64,000 nt of DNA from an uncultured Roseovarius sp. (GTDB taxonomy: Bacteria; Pseudomonadota; Alphaproteobacteria; Rhodobacterales; Rhodobacteraceae): the NCBI GenBank assembly GCA_947499555.1, contig CANMOU010000003.1:508979-572978 (forward strand). Direction: 5' to 3'. Below, in pieces: positions 50,885 through 59,847 of the stretch. The notes under the pieces are model-generated. The model did not search any database and had not been told where the DNA came from. It saw only the letters and a program-made list of their open reading frames with translations. A program made the position numbers and the translations under genes. Within the stretch, counting starts at the first letter, position 1; the number at the start of each line of letters is the position of its first letter.

Positions 50885-53671
50885 TCAGCCGCTCGGCATT
50901 TTCAGAACAACGTTCCGGCCGCCCTTCACATAGCGAATTTCGCTGTCGCCGATTGCGGCAACCCGACCGCCATCAAGCCTGTCGCCGATCTTCACCTTCT
51001 TGTAACGACCGTTGGGCATGCGCACCAAGGCACGACGGTTCGAAGGAGAGCCATAAACCCCGATCAGGTTGACCCGACGCAGCTTCAGCACGTTTTGCTC
51101 TGTGGCCGCGCGCGCCACTGTTGTTGCGGTGGGGGCGCTGGGCGTGACACGCTGATTGGAAGGCACAACCGCCGCTGTCTGCACCGCCTGCGTTTGCTGC
51201 TGCTGACTTCGTTGAACAATCTGCGCCATGTTTTGCGGACGGGTCTGCGGCTTGAGCGAAGCCTGAACGGCCTGCGATGTCGCCCCGGCAAAGGGATCAG
51301 GTTGCTGCTGCACAGCGGCAGCAATTGCAGCTTCCACCGATGCGGTGTCCGCCGAGGGTAACGCAGCCGCAGTCGTCGATGCCGCCGCAGCTTGCTCTGC
51401 TAGCTCCTGCGCGCTTTGAGGCCGCAGTTTCGGGCGCAGACCGGCCAGTTCACTGCGCGTGCGGCCACCAAGATTGCTCCGCTCATTCTGTTCGGACAGA
51501 TCGCCGGGGCGTGGCCTTGGCCGGATTTCTGCCAGACGCGCCAGTGCCGGGTCGGTGGGCACCACTTCCTCGCCCTCGACCACAAGCTGTGCCGGAGGAT
51601 CAGGACGCTCGCCCGGCACAAGACGTGGCTGACCGGCAAAGACACGGATGCCGCTCGGCGTGACGGCACCATTCGGCGTAGCCTGAACAAGGCCGCGTCC
51701 ATCAAGCGCAAACACCGTATCGGCGGCAGGCGGATCAAGCTGTGTCTGCGGGCGCAGATCGCTTTGAAGCGTTGCCAGGTCTGGCAGGGCAACGGCATCC
51801 TGCTCACTGACCTTGGGATCGATCGATGTCAGGTAAAAATCTTCAAGCGCAATGCTCTCTGGCGCAACTGGCGCTTCCGGGGCACGCTGCCAAACGCCGG
51901 TCACGGCATAGCGGGCGCGGGCCTCTTCCTGGGTAAGCTGCGCCGGGCGCGCATCTGGCTGGGCTTCTTGTGGGGGTGTCTCATGATCAAGGGATGTTCC
52001 GGGCAGTGACGCAACCGTTGCGCCAAACTCACCCGTCTCGAGAGTGAAATCCGGCTCCTCTTCGGCAAGTTCCTCGGCGGTCGCATCCTCGACGTCCGGA
52101 ACCGACGCAACAGTCGTGTCGTCCGGCCCACCACGCAACATGCGCGAGATCCCGTCATCCAGGAAGATCGAGGCCCAGGCGGCAACGCCCACCAGGAAAA
52201 TCAGCAAGGCCGCCGTGAGCACGACGCCCAGGAAACGTGGTTTCCCTCCGACGCGCACCGGTTCGCGCGCGCCAAAGATCGTCATGCGCTGGCGCTCATC
52301 CTGATCAGGTTCAAAGGCGTTTTCGGTTTCTTTGGCCGTATATCGGGCTGTGGCCTTCGCAATCAGCGCGTCACGCCGGGAGGCAAAGGACGGCGCATCA
52401 TCCGAAACGTCCGGCGCCACGGCAGAGGGAACCGATGCCATCAGCCTTTCGTCATCGGAGGCACTAAGCGATGCGCCCAGACGTATGGCCGTGTCCTGAG
52501 AGACAACCGTCTCTGGCAACACCTGCTCAATAGGTGGCACCTCGGGTGGCGCGGCACTGATCGCAGGCTCGGTCCGAAGCGGTGGTTCAGTGCGCTCTTC
52601 CGGCTCAGTTTCTGCCTCAGGTTCGAGGCCGGTGTTGTCGGGCTGCCTTGTCGCACCGGACAACTTGGGTGCCGATGTCGCGGGCGCATCGCGCATTGCG
52701 CGGATGGATGTGAAGGCGACCGCCGCCTCAGGAACATCGTCTGGTTCAGCTTCCGTTACGCTTTCGGCATCTTCGCCCGGATCGGCTGTGTCGTCATCGG
52801 TCCCGGAGGCTTCGACAGCGTCCGTGTCATCAACTGCGCTCTCCGCGTTGTTCGAAGATGCAAACAGGAAAGGATCCGAATCGTCATCTGGGATCAGCGG
52901 GTCATCCAGAACACTCACGCGGGGCTGCGGCACCGCCTCTTCGGTGGTGGGTTGGACATCCTGATCCCTGTCGCCATCTGACAGATCGTCAAATCCTGAC
53001 CTGACCGCGTCAGAGGTTTCTGGCTGGGCCTTCTCCTCGGCAGCGTCGATATCCTTGAAAAGGTTGTCTTCAGGCTCTGGCTCCGGCTCGGTTTTGATGT
53101 CTGGCTCTTGCGCGGGTAGTCGTGCATCGCCGATGACCCGGATCGCGGCCGTGTCGCGGACCACATGGCTGCCGTCTGCCAGCAGCTCAGCCGCTGTTTT
53201 CGTCTGGCCGAACCATGGCTCGCCGACAAAGTCCATGCTTTCGGGAATGGCAACGAAGCACAGCGGGTTAAACCCGTGATCCTTCGCGAACGCTTCTGCC
53301 TCGTTCAAGGTGTCCGCCGCCACTGCGGCGATGTAAACCTGCCCTGCGCTGATGGACCAGTCATAGACCAGATCATCAATTGCGTAAGGCGTCGCGCCAT
53401 CCAAAGCCCGCGCCACGGCGTCTGCTATTTCGTCTGGTCCCAGCCCTTCGGCATCGACCTGGAGGTACCGAATTTGATCATTCGGCAAAACAAGCTTTGT
53501 ATGAACGCTTGCGGACTCAAACAGCTTTGCCTTCTCAAGAAGCGCCGCCAAGTCACCAGAAAGATTACCAGAGTCGAGGCTGACCTCGCCGACCATATGC
53601 CAGCCGGGAAAGGCCCGGTGCAAAAGGCCGATGCCATCAAAGGACAGGGTTAAGGCAAAATTCGGTTTCAT
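50885..53671 (-). CDS. large single-pass protein with pilus/type II secretion-like end domains
   Basis: 928 residues. Residues 1-155 look like the N-terminal lobe of PilM/GspL-type actin-fold proteins (TLSFDGIGLLHRAFPGWHMVGEVSLDS; VYIAAVAADTLNEAEAFAKDHG). Residues 170-470 are acidic, Pro/Glu/Asp-rich, likely disordered. One membrane helix lies at about 479-500 (FLGVVLTAALLIFLVGVAAWA). A periplasmic Pro/Gln/Ala linker leads to the end (RALVRMPNGRYKKVKIGDRLDG ... VLKMPSG), which resembles the PilP/GspC homology region. The organisation suggests a single-chain inner-membrane platform; no pilin, secretin or ATPase gene is nearby. Confidence 0.7.
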   Translation of the reverse strand: MKPNFALTLSFDGIGLLHRAFPGWHMVGEVSLDSGNLSGDLAALLEKAKLFESASVHTKLVLPNDQIRYLQVDAEGLGPDEIADAVARALDGATPYAIDDLVYDWSISAGQVYIAAVAADTLNEAEAFAKDHGFNPLCFVAIPESMDFVGEPWFGQTKTAAELLADGSHVVRDTAAIRVIGDARLPAQEPDIKTEPEPEPEDNLFKDIDAAEEKAQPETSDAVRSGFDDLSDGDRDQDVQPTTEEAVPQPRVSVLDDPLIPDDDSDPFLFASSNNAESAVDDTDAVEASGTDDDTADPGEDAESVTEAEPDDVPEAAVAFTSIRAMRDAPATSAPKLSGATRQPDNTGLEPEAETEPEERTEPPLRTEPAISAAPPEVPPIEQVLPETVVSQDTAIRLGASLSASDDERLMASVPSAVAPDVSDDAPSFASRRDALIAKATARYTAKETENAFEPDQDERQRMTIFGAREPVRVGGKPRFLGVVLTAALLIFLVGVAAWASIFLDDGISRMLRGGPDDTTVASVPDVEDATAEELAEEEPDFTLETGEFGATVASLPGTSLDHETPPQEAQPDARPAQLTQEEARARYAVTGVWQRAPEAPVAPESIALEDFYLTSIDPKVSEQDAVALPDLATLQSDLRPQTQLDPPAADTVFALDGRGLVQATPNGAVTPSGIRVFAGQPRLVPGERPDPPAQLVVEGEEVVPTDPALARLAEIRPRPRPGDLSEQNERSNLGGRTRSELAGLRPKLRPQSAQELAEQAAAASTTAAALPSADTASVEAAIAAAVQQQPDPFAGATSQAVQASLKPQTRPQNMAQIVQRSQQQQTQAVQTAAVVPSNQRVTPSAPTATTVARAATEQNVLKLRRVNLIGVYGSPSNRRALVRMPNGRYKKVKIGDRLDGGRVAAIGDSEIRYVKGGRNVVLKMPSG

Positions 53672-53801
53672 CGACAGGGCTCTAGCACCAGTACATTCGC
53701 GGTCAAACTCCGCTACAAGACGACACCATTTTACAGCAGCTTCTCGCCGAGGAAAAGGTTAACGCGGTGGCGCGAATGGCCGCGCCACGCAATTTTGTTG
53801 A

Positions 53802-55103
53802 TCAGGCGCTGGCTTTGGCGAGTGCCTGGTCGAGATCGGCAATAATATCGTCGGGGTCTTCGATCCCGATCGAGATGCGCACCACGTTGGGCGCCGCGCC
53901 AGCCGCCTCCTGTTGTGCCGGCGTCAACTGCCGGTGCGTTGTGGAGGCTGAGTGGATGATCAAAGAGCGCGCATCGCCAAGATTCGCGACATGGCTGAAA
54001 AGCTCGAGGTTATCAACAAGCTTCACACAACCCTCATAGCCCGATTTCAACGCGACCGTGAAGAGCGCGCCCGCGCCTTTCGGGCAGACCTTCGCCACGC
54101 GCTTGTAATATGGCGACGATTTCAGACCAGCATAGGTCACCGCCTCAACCCGGTCGTCCTTTTCAAGCCATTCCGCCACGATCTGCGCATTCTCAACATG
54201 CTTTTGCATCCGCAGGCTCAGCGTTTCGATCCCCATCAGCGTGTAATGCGCCGCCTGTGGGTTGAGTGTCATGCCCAGATCGCGCAGGCCTACAGCAATA
54301 CTATGGAAAGTATAGGCCAGCGGGCCGAATGTTTCGTGGAATTTCAGCCCGTGATAGGCCGGTTCCGGTTCGCTGAGCGAGGGAAACTTGTCAGAGGCAG
54401 ACCAGTCAAACTTACCGGAATCCACAACGATACCGCCCGTAACCGTTCCATTGCCGGTCAGGTACTTGGTCAGCGAGTGCACCACCAGCGTCGCCCCATG
54501 TTCAATCGGGCGGCAGAGGTAGGGCGAGGCGGATGTGTTGTCGACAATAAGCGGCAGGCCCGCGTCATCGGCCACTTTGGCCACCGCTTTGAGATCGGTG
54601 ATATAGCCGCCAGGATTGGCGATGGATTCGCAGAACACTGCACGCGTGTCGTCATCGATGGCCGCCTTGATCGCATCCAGATCGTCGAAATCGACAAAGG
54701 TCGCTGACCAGCCGAACCGCTTGATTGTCTGGCTGAACTGCGTGACCGAACCACCGTAAAGCCTTGTAGAGACAACAACATTCTTTCCCGGACCCATGAG
54801 CGGGAAGAGCGCCATGATCTGTGCGGCATGGCCTGAAGAACAACAGACCGCGCCAACGCCACCTTCCAGCGTCGCGACACGTTCCTGCAACACCGCCACA
54901 GTTGGGTTGGTCAGGCGGGAATAGATGTACCCCACTTCCTGCAGGTTAAAAAGCGCCGCGGCATGCTCTGCATCGCGAAACACGAAGGCCGTGGTCTGAT
55001 AAATCGGCGTTTGTCGTGCCCCCGTCGCCGGGTCAGGTCGCGCGCCGGCATGGATTTGCAGCGTGTCAAAACCGAAGGAATGAATGCGATCATCATCAGA
55101 CAT
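53802..55103 (-). CDS. metY: O-acetylhomoserine aminocarboxypropyltransferase/cysteine synthase-type PLP enzyme
   Basis: 433 residues, the length of MetY. The PLP lysine is in VHSLTKYLTGNGTVTGG (about Lys211). Other Cys/Met-metabolism blocks: YSRLTNPTVAVLQERVATLEGGVGAVCCSSGHAAQ, SIANPGGYITDLKAVAKVADDAGLPLIVDNTSASP, and the end VRISIGIEDPDDIIADLDQAL. It sulfhydrylates O-acetylhomoserine to homocysteine. SAM-II riboswitches often precede metY in this class, but I found no clear match in 55104-55238. Confidence 0.93.
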   Translation of the reverse strand: MSDDDRIHSFGFDTLQIHAGARPDPATGARQTPIYQTTAFVFRDAEHAAALFNLQEVGYIYSRLTNPTVAVLQERVATLEGGVGAVCCSSGHAAQIMALFPLMGPGKNVVVSTRLYGGSVTQFSQTIKRFGWSATFVDFDDLDAIKAAIDDDTRAVFCESIANPGGYITDLKAVAKVADDAGLPLIVDNTSASPYLCRPIEHGATLVVHSLTKYLTGNGTVTGGIVVDSGKFDWSASDKFPSLSEPEPAYHGLKFHETFGPLAYTFHSIAVGLRDLGMTLNPQAAHYTLMGIETLSLRMQKHVENAQIVAEWLEKDDRVEAVTYAGLKSSPYYKRVAKVCPKGAGALFTVALKSGYEGCVKLVDNLELFSHVANLGDARSLIIHSASTTHRQLTPAQQEAAGAAPNVVRISIGIEDPDDIIADLDQALAKASA

Positions 55104-55238
55104 GTAAGCCTCCCAAATTCGTTCCCAAAAGGGTTAGGGGAAAGGCGGCGTCAGGACAACTCAATTCCCGATGCGCATATCTCTGTTCGCGGCATTTGGG
55201 TATTTGGAAACAAGAAAGAAGCCAGAGGGATTTTTGTC

Positions 55239-56240
55239 CTACCGCATCCAGAACCCATGTCGTTTGATCGTGTTGCGGATGGCCTGTTCCCGGCGGGGCA
55301 GGTTCTCGCGGTCAAAAAGCTCGCGCACTTTGCGCCCGCGCCCGTGGAAGACCATGAACTTAATCGGATCGTAGGACTTGAGCACTTTCTTGATCGGATT
55401 GGGCGCGGTGATTTCTTCAAGCACCTCCACCACGCGATCCGCCTCCCGTGCATAGAGCAGCGGAAGCAGGCGATAGTGGCAGGTCACATCCCCATCGAGC
55501 AGCCCCTCGGGCAGCGTATCGCGGCCACCGCCGAGCGAATGGATCACAAGCGGCAGCGCAACCTGGTCCAGCCAGGGATCAAGCGACTGACAGACAAGCT
55601 CTTTTGGCGGGTCGTCCCGGATTGCCAGCGCATATTCGAGAAACCGCTGACCAAACACATGAGGGCACCGGTAGAAGAAGTACCCGGCGTTAAAATAGAG
55701 ATAGCGTTTCCAGTATTCGTCCGGATAGGCCGGGTCGAGCGAAGTTGCGAAATCCAGTCCGAACTTGTCATAAAGCGCGCCCCAAGTGTCGTGATACCCC
55801 GGTCCATAAAGCTGAATTTCCGGCCAGGTGCCCTCGCGCCGCAGCGAGGCGGAGGGCCGGTCAAAATCGAACGGCACCTGCAACAGATCCCCCGTCACAA
55901 GCGTGTCGGTATCGAAGAACACGAACGGTTCGCCCTCGGGCAAGACAGAGAGCGCCTCGATCTTGTTGCCATAGGGATAGCTCTGCCCGAAATGGCGGCT
56001 TTCAAAGGGGATGATCTTTGCCCCAAGCTCTTCCAGAAGCTTGCGCACATCTCCCCGCAATGTCGGATCGTTCTTCCAAAGAGCGCCGGGTTGTGGTTCG
56101 GCAATGTAGAGCTGTCCGGCAAAATCCGGGCTGCTGGCCTGCAAACTGGCGGCAAAAAGCACGGCCTCGAACTGAAGCCTGCCAGACTGCCCCACGATGA
56201 GGATGTTAAATGGCTGTTTTGTCTGCTCTTTGCCGGCCAT
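55239..56240 (-). CDS. glycosyltransferase-like protein
   Basis: 333 residues from ATG 56240 (MAGKEQTKQPFNILIVGQSG). A nucleotide-sugar binding DxD motif is visible (FVFFDTDTLVTG) after a Rossmann-like start (ILIVGQSGRLQFEAVLFAASLQASSP), and SFKSIxFN-like acceptor blocks follow (KRYLYFNAGYFFYRCPHVFG; YHDTWGALYDKFG). I assign a GT-A-type fold by eye, without a firm CAZy family. No membrane helix. It lies on the same strand as metY, 135 bp upstream of it. Confidence 0.6.
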   Translation of the reverse strand: MAGKEQTKQPFNILIVGQSGRLQFEAVLFAASLQASSPDFAGQLYIAEPQPGALWKNDPTLRGDVRKLLEELGAKIIPFESRHFGQSYPYGNKIEALSVLPEGEPFVFFDTDTLVTGDLLQVPFDFDRPSASLRREGTWPEIQLYGPGYHDTWGALYDKFGLDFATSLDPAYPDEYWKRYLYFNAGYFFYRCPHVFGQRFLEYALAIRDDPPKELVCQSLDPWLDQVALPLVIHSLGGGRDTLPEGLLDGDVTCHYRLLPLLYAREADRVVEVLEEITAPNPIKKVLKSYDPIKFMVFHGRGRKVRELFDRENLPRREQAIRNTIKRHGFWMR

Positions 56241-56503
56241 GTTCGCCCCGGTTGGCCTGTTTGTCTTTTGTCGCACTATAGGGGGCGTTTGCGATTTGCG
56301 CGAGAGGCCGATTACCCGAAAGTCACATCAAACCGCGCCCGTCACAAAAACAGGATTGTCTGCGCGCGCGCGGGGCGTCATGATTTGGCCATCTGCCGGG
56401 TGTAAATCGCGTCTTTCAGGCGCGTGCTGCCACCCCAAAGCTTAAAAAAACGGAATTAGACCCCATATATATCAATGGGATAGGTCAAAAGAGGGAGATT
56501 TGA

Positions 56504-57580
56504 ATGGCGAATTTGGATGCGCAGGTCCGCGAAAGCCAAGCTCAGGTTGAAGAGGCGCAAGCCAAGATTCAGGAGCTGACAAGCCGCATTGAAGAGGCGC
56601 GGAGCAAGATCAAGGGCGGCGAAGATGCAACACTAGACATCGAGAATGCCTCATTGGACGAGGTGCATGCGCATACCGAGATCATGAACGCCAATATTGC
56701 CGAGCTCATTATGGGGCTCGATGATATCACCGCAGGATTTTCCAAGGATTTCGACGAAATGCGCGGCAAGACCGGCTGGGAAAGCTTGGTTGGGATCTTC
56801 AGCAGCGCGAAATCCGACAGCATGCGGCAGGATCGTATTCGCACCGCGAGCATTGATGACAAGCTGCAGGATCTGATTTCCAAGTCCGACGTGATCGTGA
56901 GCCTTCTGGAAGGCCAGTTGCGCACGCTGGAAGAGCATAAGGTAAAGGTTGAGGGCAACCTGACCGAAACATTGGACGAGCGCGAATTGACCGTGGGAGA
57001 GCTGGAGACGCTGCGCACCGATATTCAGGGTATGGACCCCAAGATCATCGAGTTGGAAAACAAGATCGCCAATGAAACGGATGCTGCTGCCCGCACCAAG
57101 CTGGAAACTGAACTGGCTGAGATGAACGCCAAATACAACGAAATGGTCCAGCAAGAGCAGGTCAAGCTCGCCAAATCCCAGACGCTGGAGCGTTACATCG
57201 AGAAGGGCAAGACCTGGGTCGACAGCCTGCAGAACCAGGCCGCCACGCAGATGGTGCTCATCAACAAGCTGCAGACCGACACCAAGCAGCGCGTGGTGCT
57301 GTATGACGCGCTGACCAAATCGCTGAAGACGGCGCAGCAACAGGATGTCGCCCACCGCATCAACGAAATCGGCGTGCAAACCGACCAAGAGGCACAGTCG
57401 GCCATGGCCGGCATTGGGGCGGCGACCAACAAGCGGATGGCCGATATGCTCGAGGCGCATGAAGATCACATGGTCTTTGCCCGCGAGGTCTTGGAAGCCA
57501 AGGCCAAGGCGGATGAACGCTTTGCCCGGCGCTTTGCCAAGATCATCGAGAAACACGACGCCAACGCGTATGGAGGCTAG
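56504..57580 (+). CDS. coiled-coil helical protein, first gene of the unknown AAA+ cluster
   Basis: 358 residues from ATG 56504 after GGGAGATTTGA. Almost entirely helical and Gln/Glu/Lys-rich: coiled coil at 1-40 (AQVEEAQAKIQELTSRIEEARSK) and about 125-225 (LEEHKVKVEGNLTETLDERE; ENKIANETDAAARTKLETELAEMNAKYNE), then a helical bundle to residue 345. No membrane segment or signal. The overall layout, with alternating helices and the block SLQNQAATQMVLINKLQTDTKQRVVLYDALTKSL, is reminiscent of TelA-type toxic-anion resistance proteins, but this is a weak resemblance. An AT-rich promoter-like spacer (CATATATATC) precedes it. 3 bp separate it from the next gene. Confidence 0.75.
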   Translation: MANLDAQVRESQAQVEEAQAKIQELTSRIEEARSKIKGGEDATLDIENASLDEVHAHTEIMNANIAELIMGLDDITAGFSKDFDEMRGKTGWESLVGIFSSAKSDSMRQDRIRTASIDDKLQDLISKSDVIVSLLEGQLRTLEEHKVKVEGNLTETLDERELTVGELETLRTDIQGMDPKIIELENKIANETDAAARTKLETELAEMNAKYNEMVQQEQVKLAKSQTLERYIEKGKTWVDSLQNQAATQMVLINKLQTDTKQRVVLYDALTKSLKTAQQQDVAHRINEIGVQTDQEAQSAMAGIGAATNKRMADMLEAHEDHMVFAREVLEAKAKADERFARRFAKIIEKHDANAYGG

Positions 57581-57583
57581 GCC

Positions 57584-57745
57584 ATGGGATTGGGAGTAGC
57601 CCTGATTGCACTTTGCGTGCTCTGCCTCATCGTGTCCTTTGTCTTTACCGTCCCGGCTTGGATCAACCTGATGGGCATTCTGTTTGGCATTGCGGGCCTC
57701 GTGATGATCGGCAAGGGCCGGAAGGGTGGCGGGGACAGCGCGTGA
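57584..57745 (+). CDS. 53-residue membrane peptide
   Basis: ATG 57584 to TGA 57745 gives 53 residues, two tightly packed membrane helices (residues 2-20 LGVALIALCVLCLIVSFVFT; 25-42 INLMGILFGIAGLVMIG) and the basic tail KGRKGGGDSA. It starts 3 bp after the coiled-coil gene stop, and the following gene overlaps its 3' end, so it belongs to the same transcript. No family recognised. Small hydrophobic partners are often anchors for cytosolic AAA+ machines, which is an inference. Confidence 0.75.
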   Translation: MGLGVALIALCVLCLIVSFVFTVPAWINLMGILFGIAGLVMIGKGRKGGGDSA

Positions 57746-58892
57746 CTTCGGACTTTATGACGCGATGATGGAAACCGCATCTTCGACCCACGATCGTGCG
57801 GCCCTTACCGATCTTTTCGCCTCACGCCGCTACTTTGCCAAGTTCGAGAAGATCACCGCGCATCTGAACCGTGTCGCCGCCGTGATGCAGGCCGAAGGCG
57901 CGCTCACCAAGCAAGAGGTTGAGGTGCTGACGGCCTATGTGCAGGCCATCGCCTACACGTTCAAGGCGCTGGCGATGAAATACCTACTGGTGGGGCGCGA
58001 CACCGGGCAATTCTTCGGCTCTCTGCAGATGGATGTCGAGGAAAGCGGCTTTCCGATGTTCTCCGAACTGATGGTCATGGCCAATGACGCAGCTCAGGCC
58101 TGGCAGCACCTCGATGGCCAGCCGGGGGTCGAGACACTCAAGCGTCAGATGGTCGAGCAGATCATCTCTGATCGTGAGATACCCACACGACTGCAATTTG
58201 CCCTGTCGCAAAGGCTTTATTACGAAGAGCTGGTCAAAGGGCACCTCTTCTGGGCGCAGAATGATCCGAAGATCATCTGGCTGGAAGGGCTCAAAGACCG
58301 CCGCCGCTACTTGCTGCACTGGGCCAGTTATGACAGCCAGGTCAACCTGCCGACCATTTACCTGATGGAGCTCGAGGATACGGGCCGTCGCAGTTTGGGC
58401 AAGGATGAACGTCGCTGGCCCGAAGTGCAGGCGCATCTAATGGCCCAAGCCTTGGGTGGTCTGAAACTTCTGACCATCGCCAAGGGGTTCGACGAAAGCT
58501 TTGACGATCTGCACCCCAAACGCCTGCGCCGCCTTCATGTGGGGCCGATGTACAGCCATGCCTTCACGCGCCAGACCGGGCCGATGCGCGACGTGCTGGC
58601 CGAAGCGCAGGCGCCCAAAGGTCAGGACTGGGCGCTGGCCTGGACCGATGAGGTGTTGGAAAGCGAACGGGTGATTGAAGAGAAATCCGGCTGGTTCGGC
58701 ACGGTGGAACGAGAGGTCTTTGCGCTCGATCCGTTCTCGGGCAAGGGCGCGGAAACCGGGGCGACGCGCATGGAGCGTGCCATCATCCTGCCCGAACGCC
58801 CCTATCAGGTTCTGGCCGAAAAGAACCCGCCGGGTTTTGGCAGCGTGACCAAATACGTGGTCAGCCCGGGCGGGCGGGTGTTGAGGTATTGA
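57726..58892 (+). CDS. hypothetical protein of the AAA+ cluster
   Basis: 388 residues from GTG 57726, overlapping the membrane peptide gene by 20 bp; ATG 57765 (MMETASSTHD) is an alternative start with a weaker context. Soluble. Residues 25-200 look helical (ALTKQEVEVLTAYVQAIAYTFKALAMKYLLVG; GFPMFSELMVMANDAAQAW) with conserved-looking aromatic/charged blocks HLFWAQNDPKIIWLEGLKDRRRYLLHWASYD. A C-terminal segment has Gly/Pro turns (EKNPPGFGSVTKYVVSPGGRVLRY). I recognise no family. It ends 21 bp before the nuclease-like gene. Confidence 0.8.
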   Translation: MAGTARDFGLYDAMMETASSTHDRAALTDLFASRRYFAKFEKITAHLNRVAAVMQAEGALTKQEVEVLTAYVQAIAYTFKALAMKYLLVGRDTGQFFGSLQMDVEESGFPMFSELMVMANDAAQAWQHLDGQPGVETLKRQMVEQIISDREIPTRLQFALSQRLYYEELVKGHLFWAQNDPKIIWLEGLKDRRRYLLHWASYDSQVNLPTIYLMELEDTGRRSLGKDERRWPEVQAHLMAQALGGLKLLTIAKGFDESFDDLHPKRLRRLHVGPMYSHAFTRQTGPMRDVLAEAQAPKGQDWALAWTDEVLESERVIEEKSGWFGTVEREVFALDPFSGKGAETGATRMERAIILPERPYQVLAEKNPPGFGSVTKYVVSPGGRVLRY

Positions 58893-58913
58893 AGATAATG
58901 GATTGAAGCAAGA

Positions 58914-59789
58914 ATGGTTGAATACACAAAACTCAAACAAGTTTCGTTAAAAGATCACCCGGAAATTCGTGAAGAATGGGTGCAGAATGTCATCGCCGAG
59001 GATCCAAGTATCTTAGGCCTTGGAGAGGTTTACCTCAGAGACCGCGAAAGGATCCAACCGAAGGCGGGCAGGCTTGATCTGCTTCTGCAAGATCCAGAAA
59101 CAAGTCGCCGGTACGAGGTCGAAATTCAACTTGGTGCGACGGACCCGTCGCATATAATTCGAGCTTTGGAATATTGGGACATAGAGCGCAGGCGTTACCC
59201 GCAATACGACCATTGTGCGGTCATTGTGGCCGAGGAGATAACGGCACGTTTTCTAAATGTGATTTCTTTGTTTAATGGCCAAATTCCACTGATTGCAATT
59301 CAGATGAAGGCCGTCGAAACCGAAGGCCATGTGTCTCTGTTCTTCACGAAGGTGCTTGACGAAATTGCTTTGGGACTTGTCGATGAGGACGAAGACGCAG
59401 CATCGGCTCCAGCAGATAGAGCGTATTGGGAAAGCAAGTCCAACCCAAAGATCGTTAAGCTCGCAGATCATCTCCTTTCTGAGTTGAAAGAGTTAGAGCC
59501 GACGCTGGAGCTGAATTACAATAAGCACTATATCGGCCTGTCTAGGAATGGACAGGCCTTCAATTTCGTCACTTTTCGACCCAAAAAACAGAGATTTAAC
59601 TTAGAAGTTAAGTTGCCCAGAACTGACGCGATTGATGAACTCATCGAGGGCTCGGGGATCGACACTCTTGAATACAACAGCCGGTGGTCGATGTATCGGT
59701 TGTCGCTTCGGCCAGAAGACCTACAGAAAAGTCGAGACGTTGTTGAACGCTTGTGCCGGGATGCCTACACTCGGCGAGTTTCCCAATGA
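58914..59789 (+). CDS. PD-(D/E)XK-type nuclease-like protein with DUF5655-like C-terminus
   Basis: 291 residues. A nuclease-type core is visible: GRLDLLLQDPETSRRYEVEI and QLG, with Asp55 and Glu68/Glu70 and Gln72 in the place of the usual E-x-K. The C-terminal part (about 190-285) resembles DUF5655-type modules (NYNKHYIGLSRNGQAFNFVTFRPKKQRFNLEVKLP). The gene is AT-richer than both neighbours and uses codons such as AAA, TTA and TCT more often, so I infer it was inserted into the cluster. The substituted Lys would weaken or alter catalysis; a DNA-binding, non-cutting role is possible. Confidence 0.65.
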   Translation: MVEYTKLKQVSLKDHPEIREEWVQNVIAEDPSILGLGEVYLRDRERIQPKAGRLDLLLQDPETSRRYEVEIQLGATDPSHIIRALEYWDIERRRYPQYDHCAVIVAEEITARFLNVISLFNGQIPLIAIQMKAVETEGHVSLFFTKVLDEIALGLVDEDEDAASAPADRAYWESKSNPKIVKLADHLLSELKELEPTLELNYNKHYIGLSRNGQAFNFVTFRPKKQRFNLEVKLPRTDAIDELIEGSGIDTLEYNSRWSMYRLSLRPEDLQKSRDVVERLCRDAYTRRVSQ

Positions 59790-59847
59790 ACTTTGTTAAC
59801 TGCGTACCCAAGGGTTTGGGTCTGCACACCCTAAATAGGATATCCAG

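Noticed and set aside
55104-55238. SAM-II riboswitch in front of metY
   Set aside because: The leader lacks the conserved GCUAAA-type block and pseudoknot arms that I would expect; only a small CCC/GGG stem is seen.
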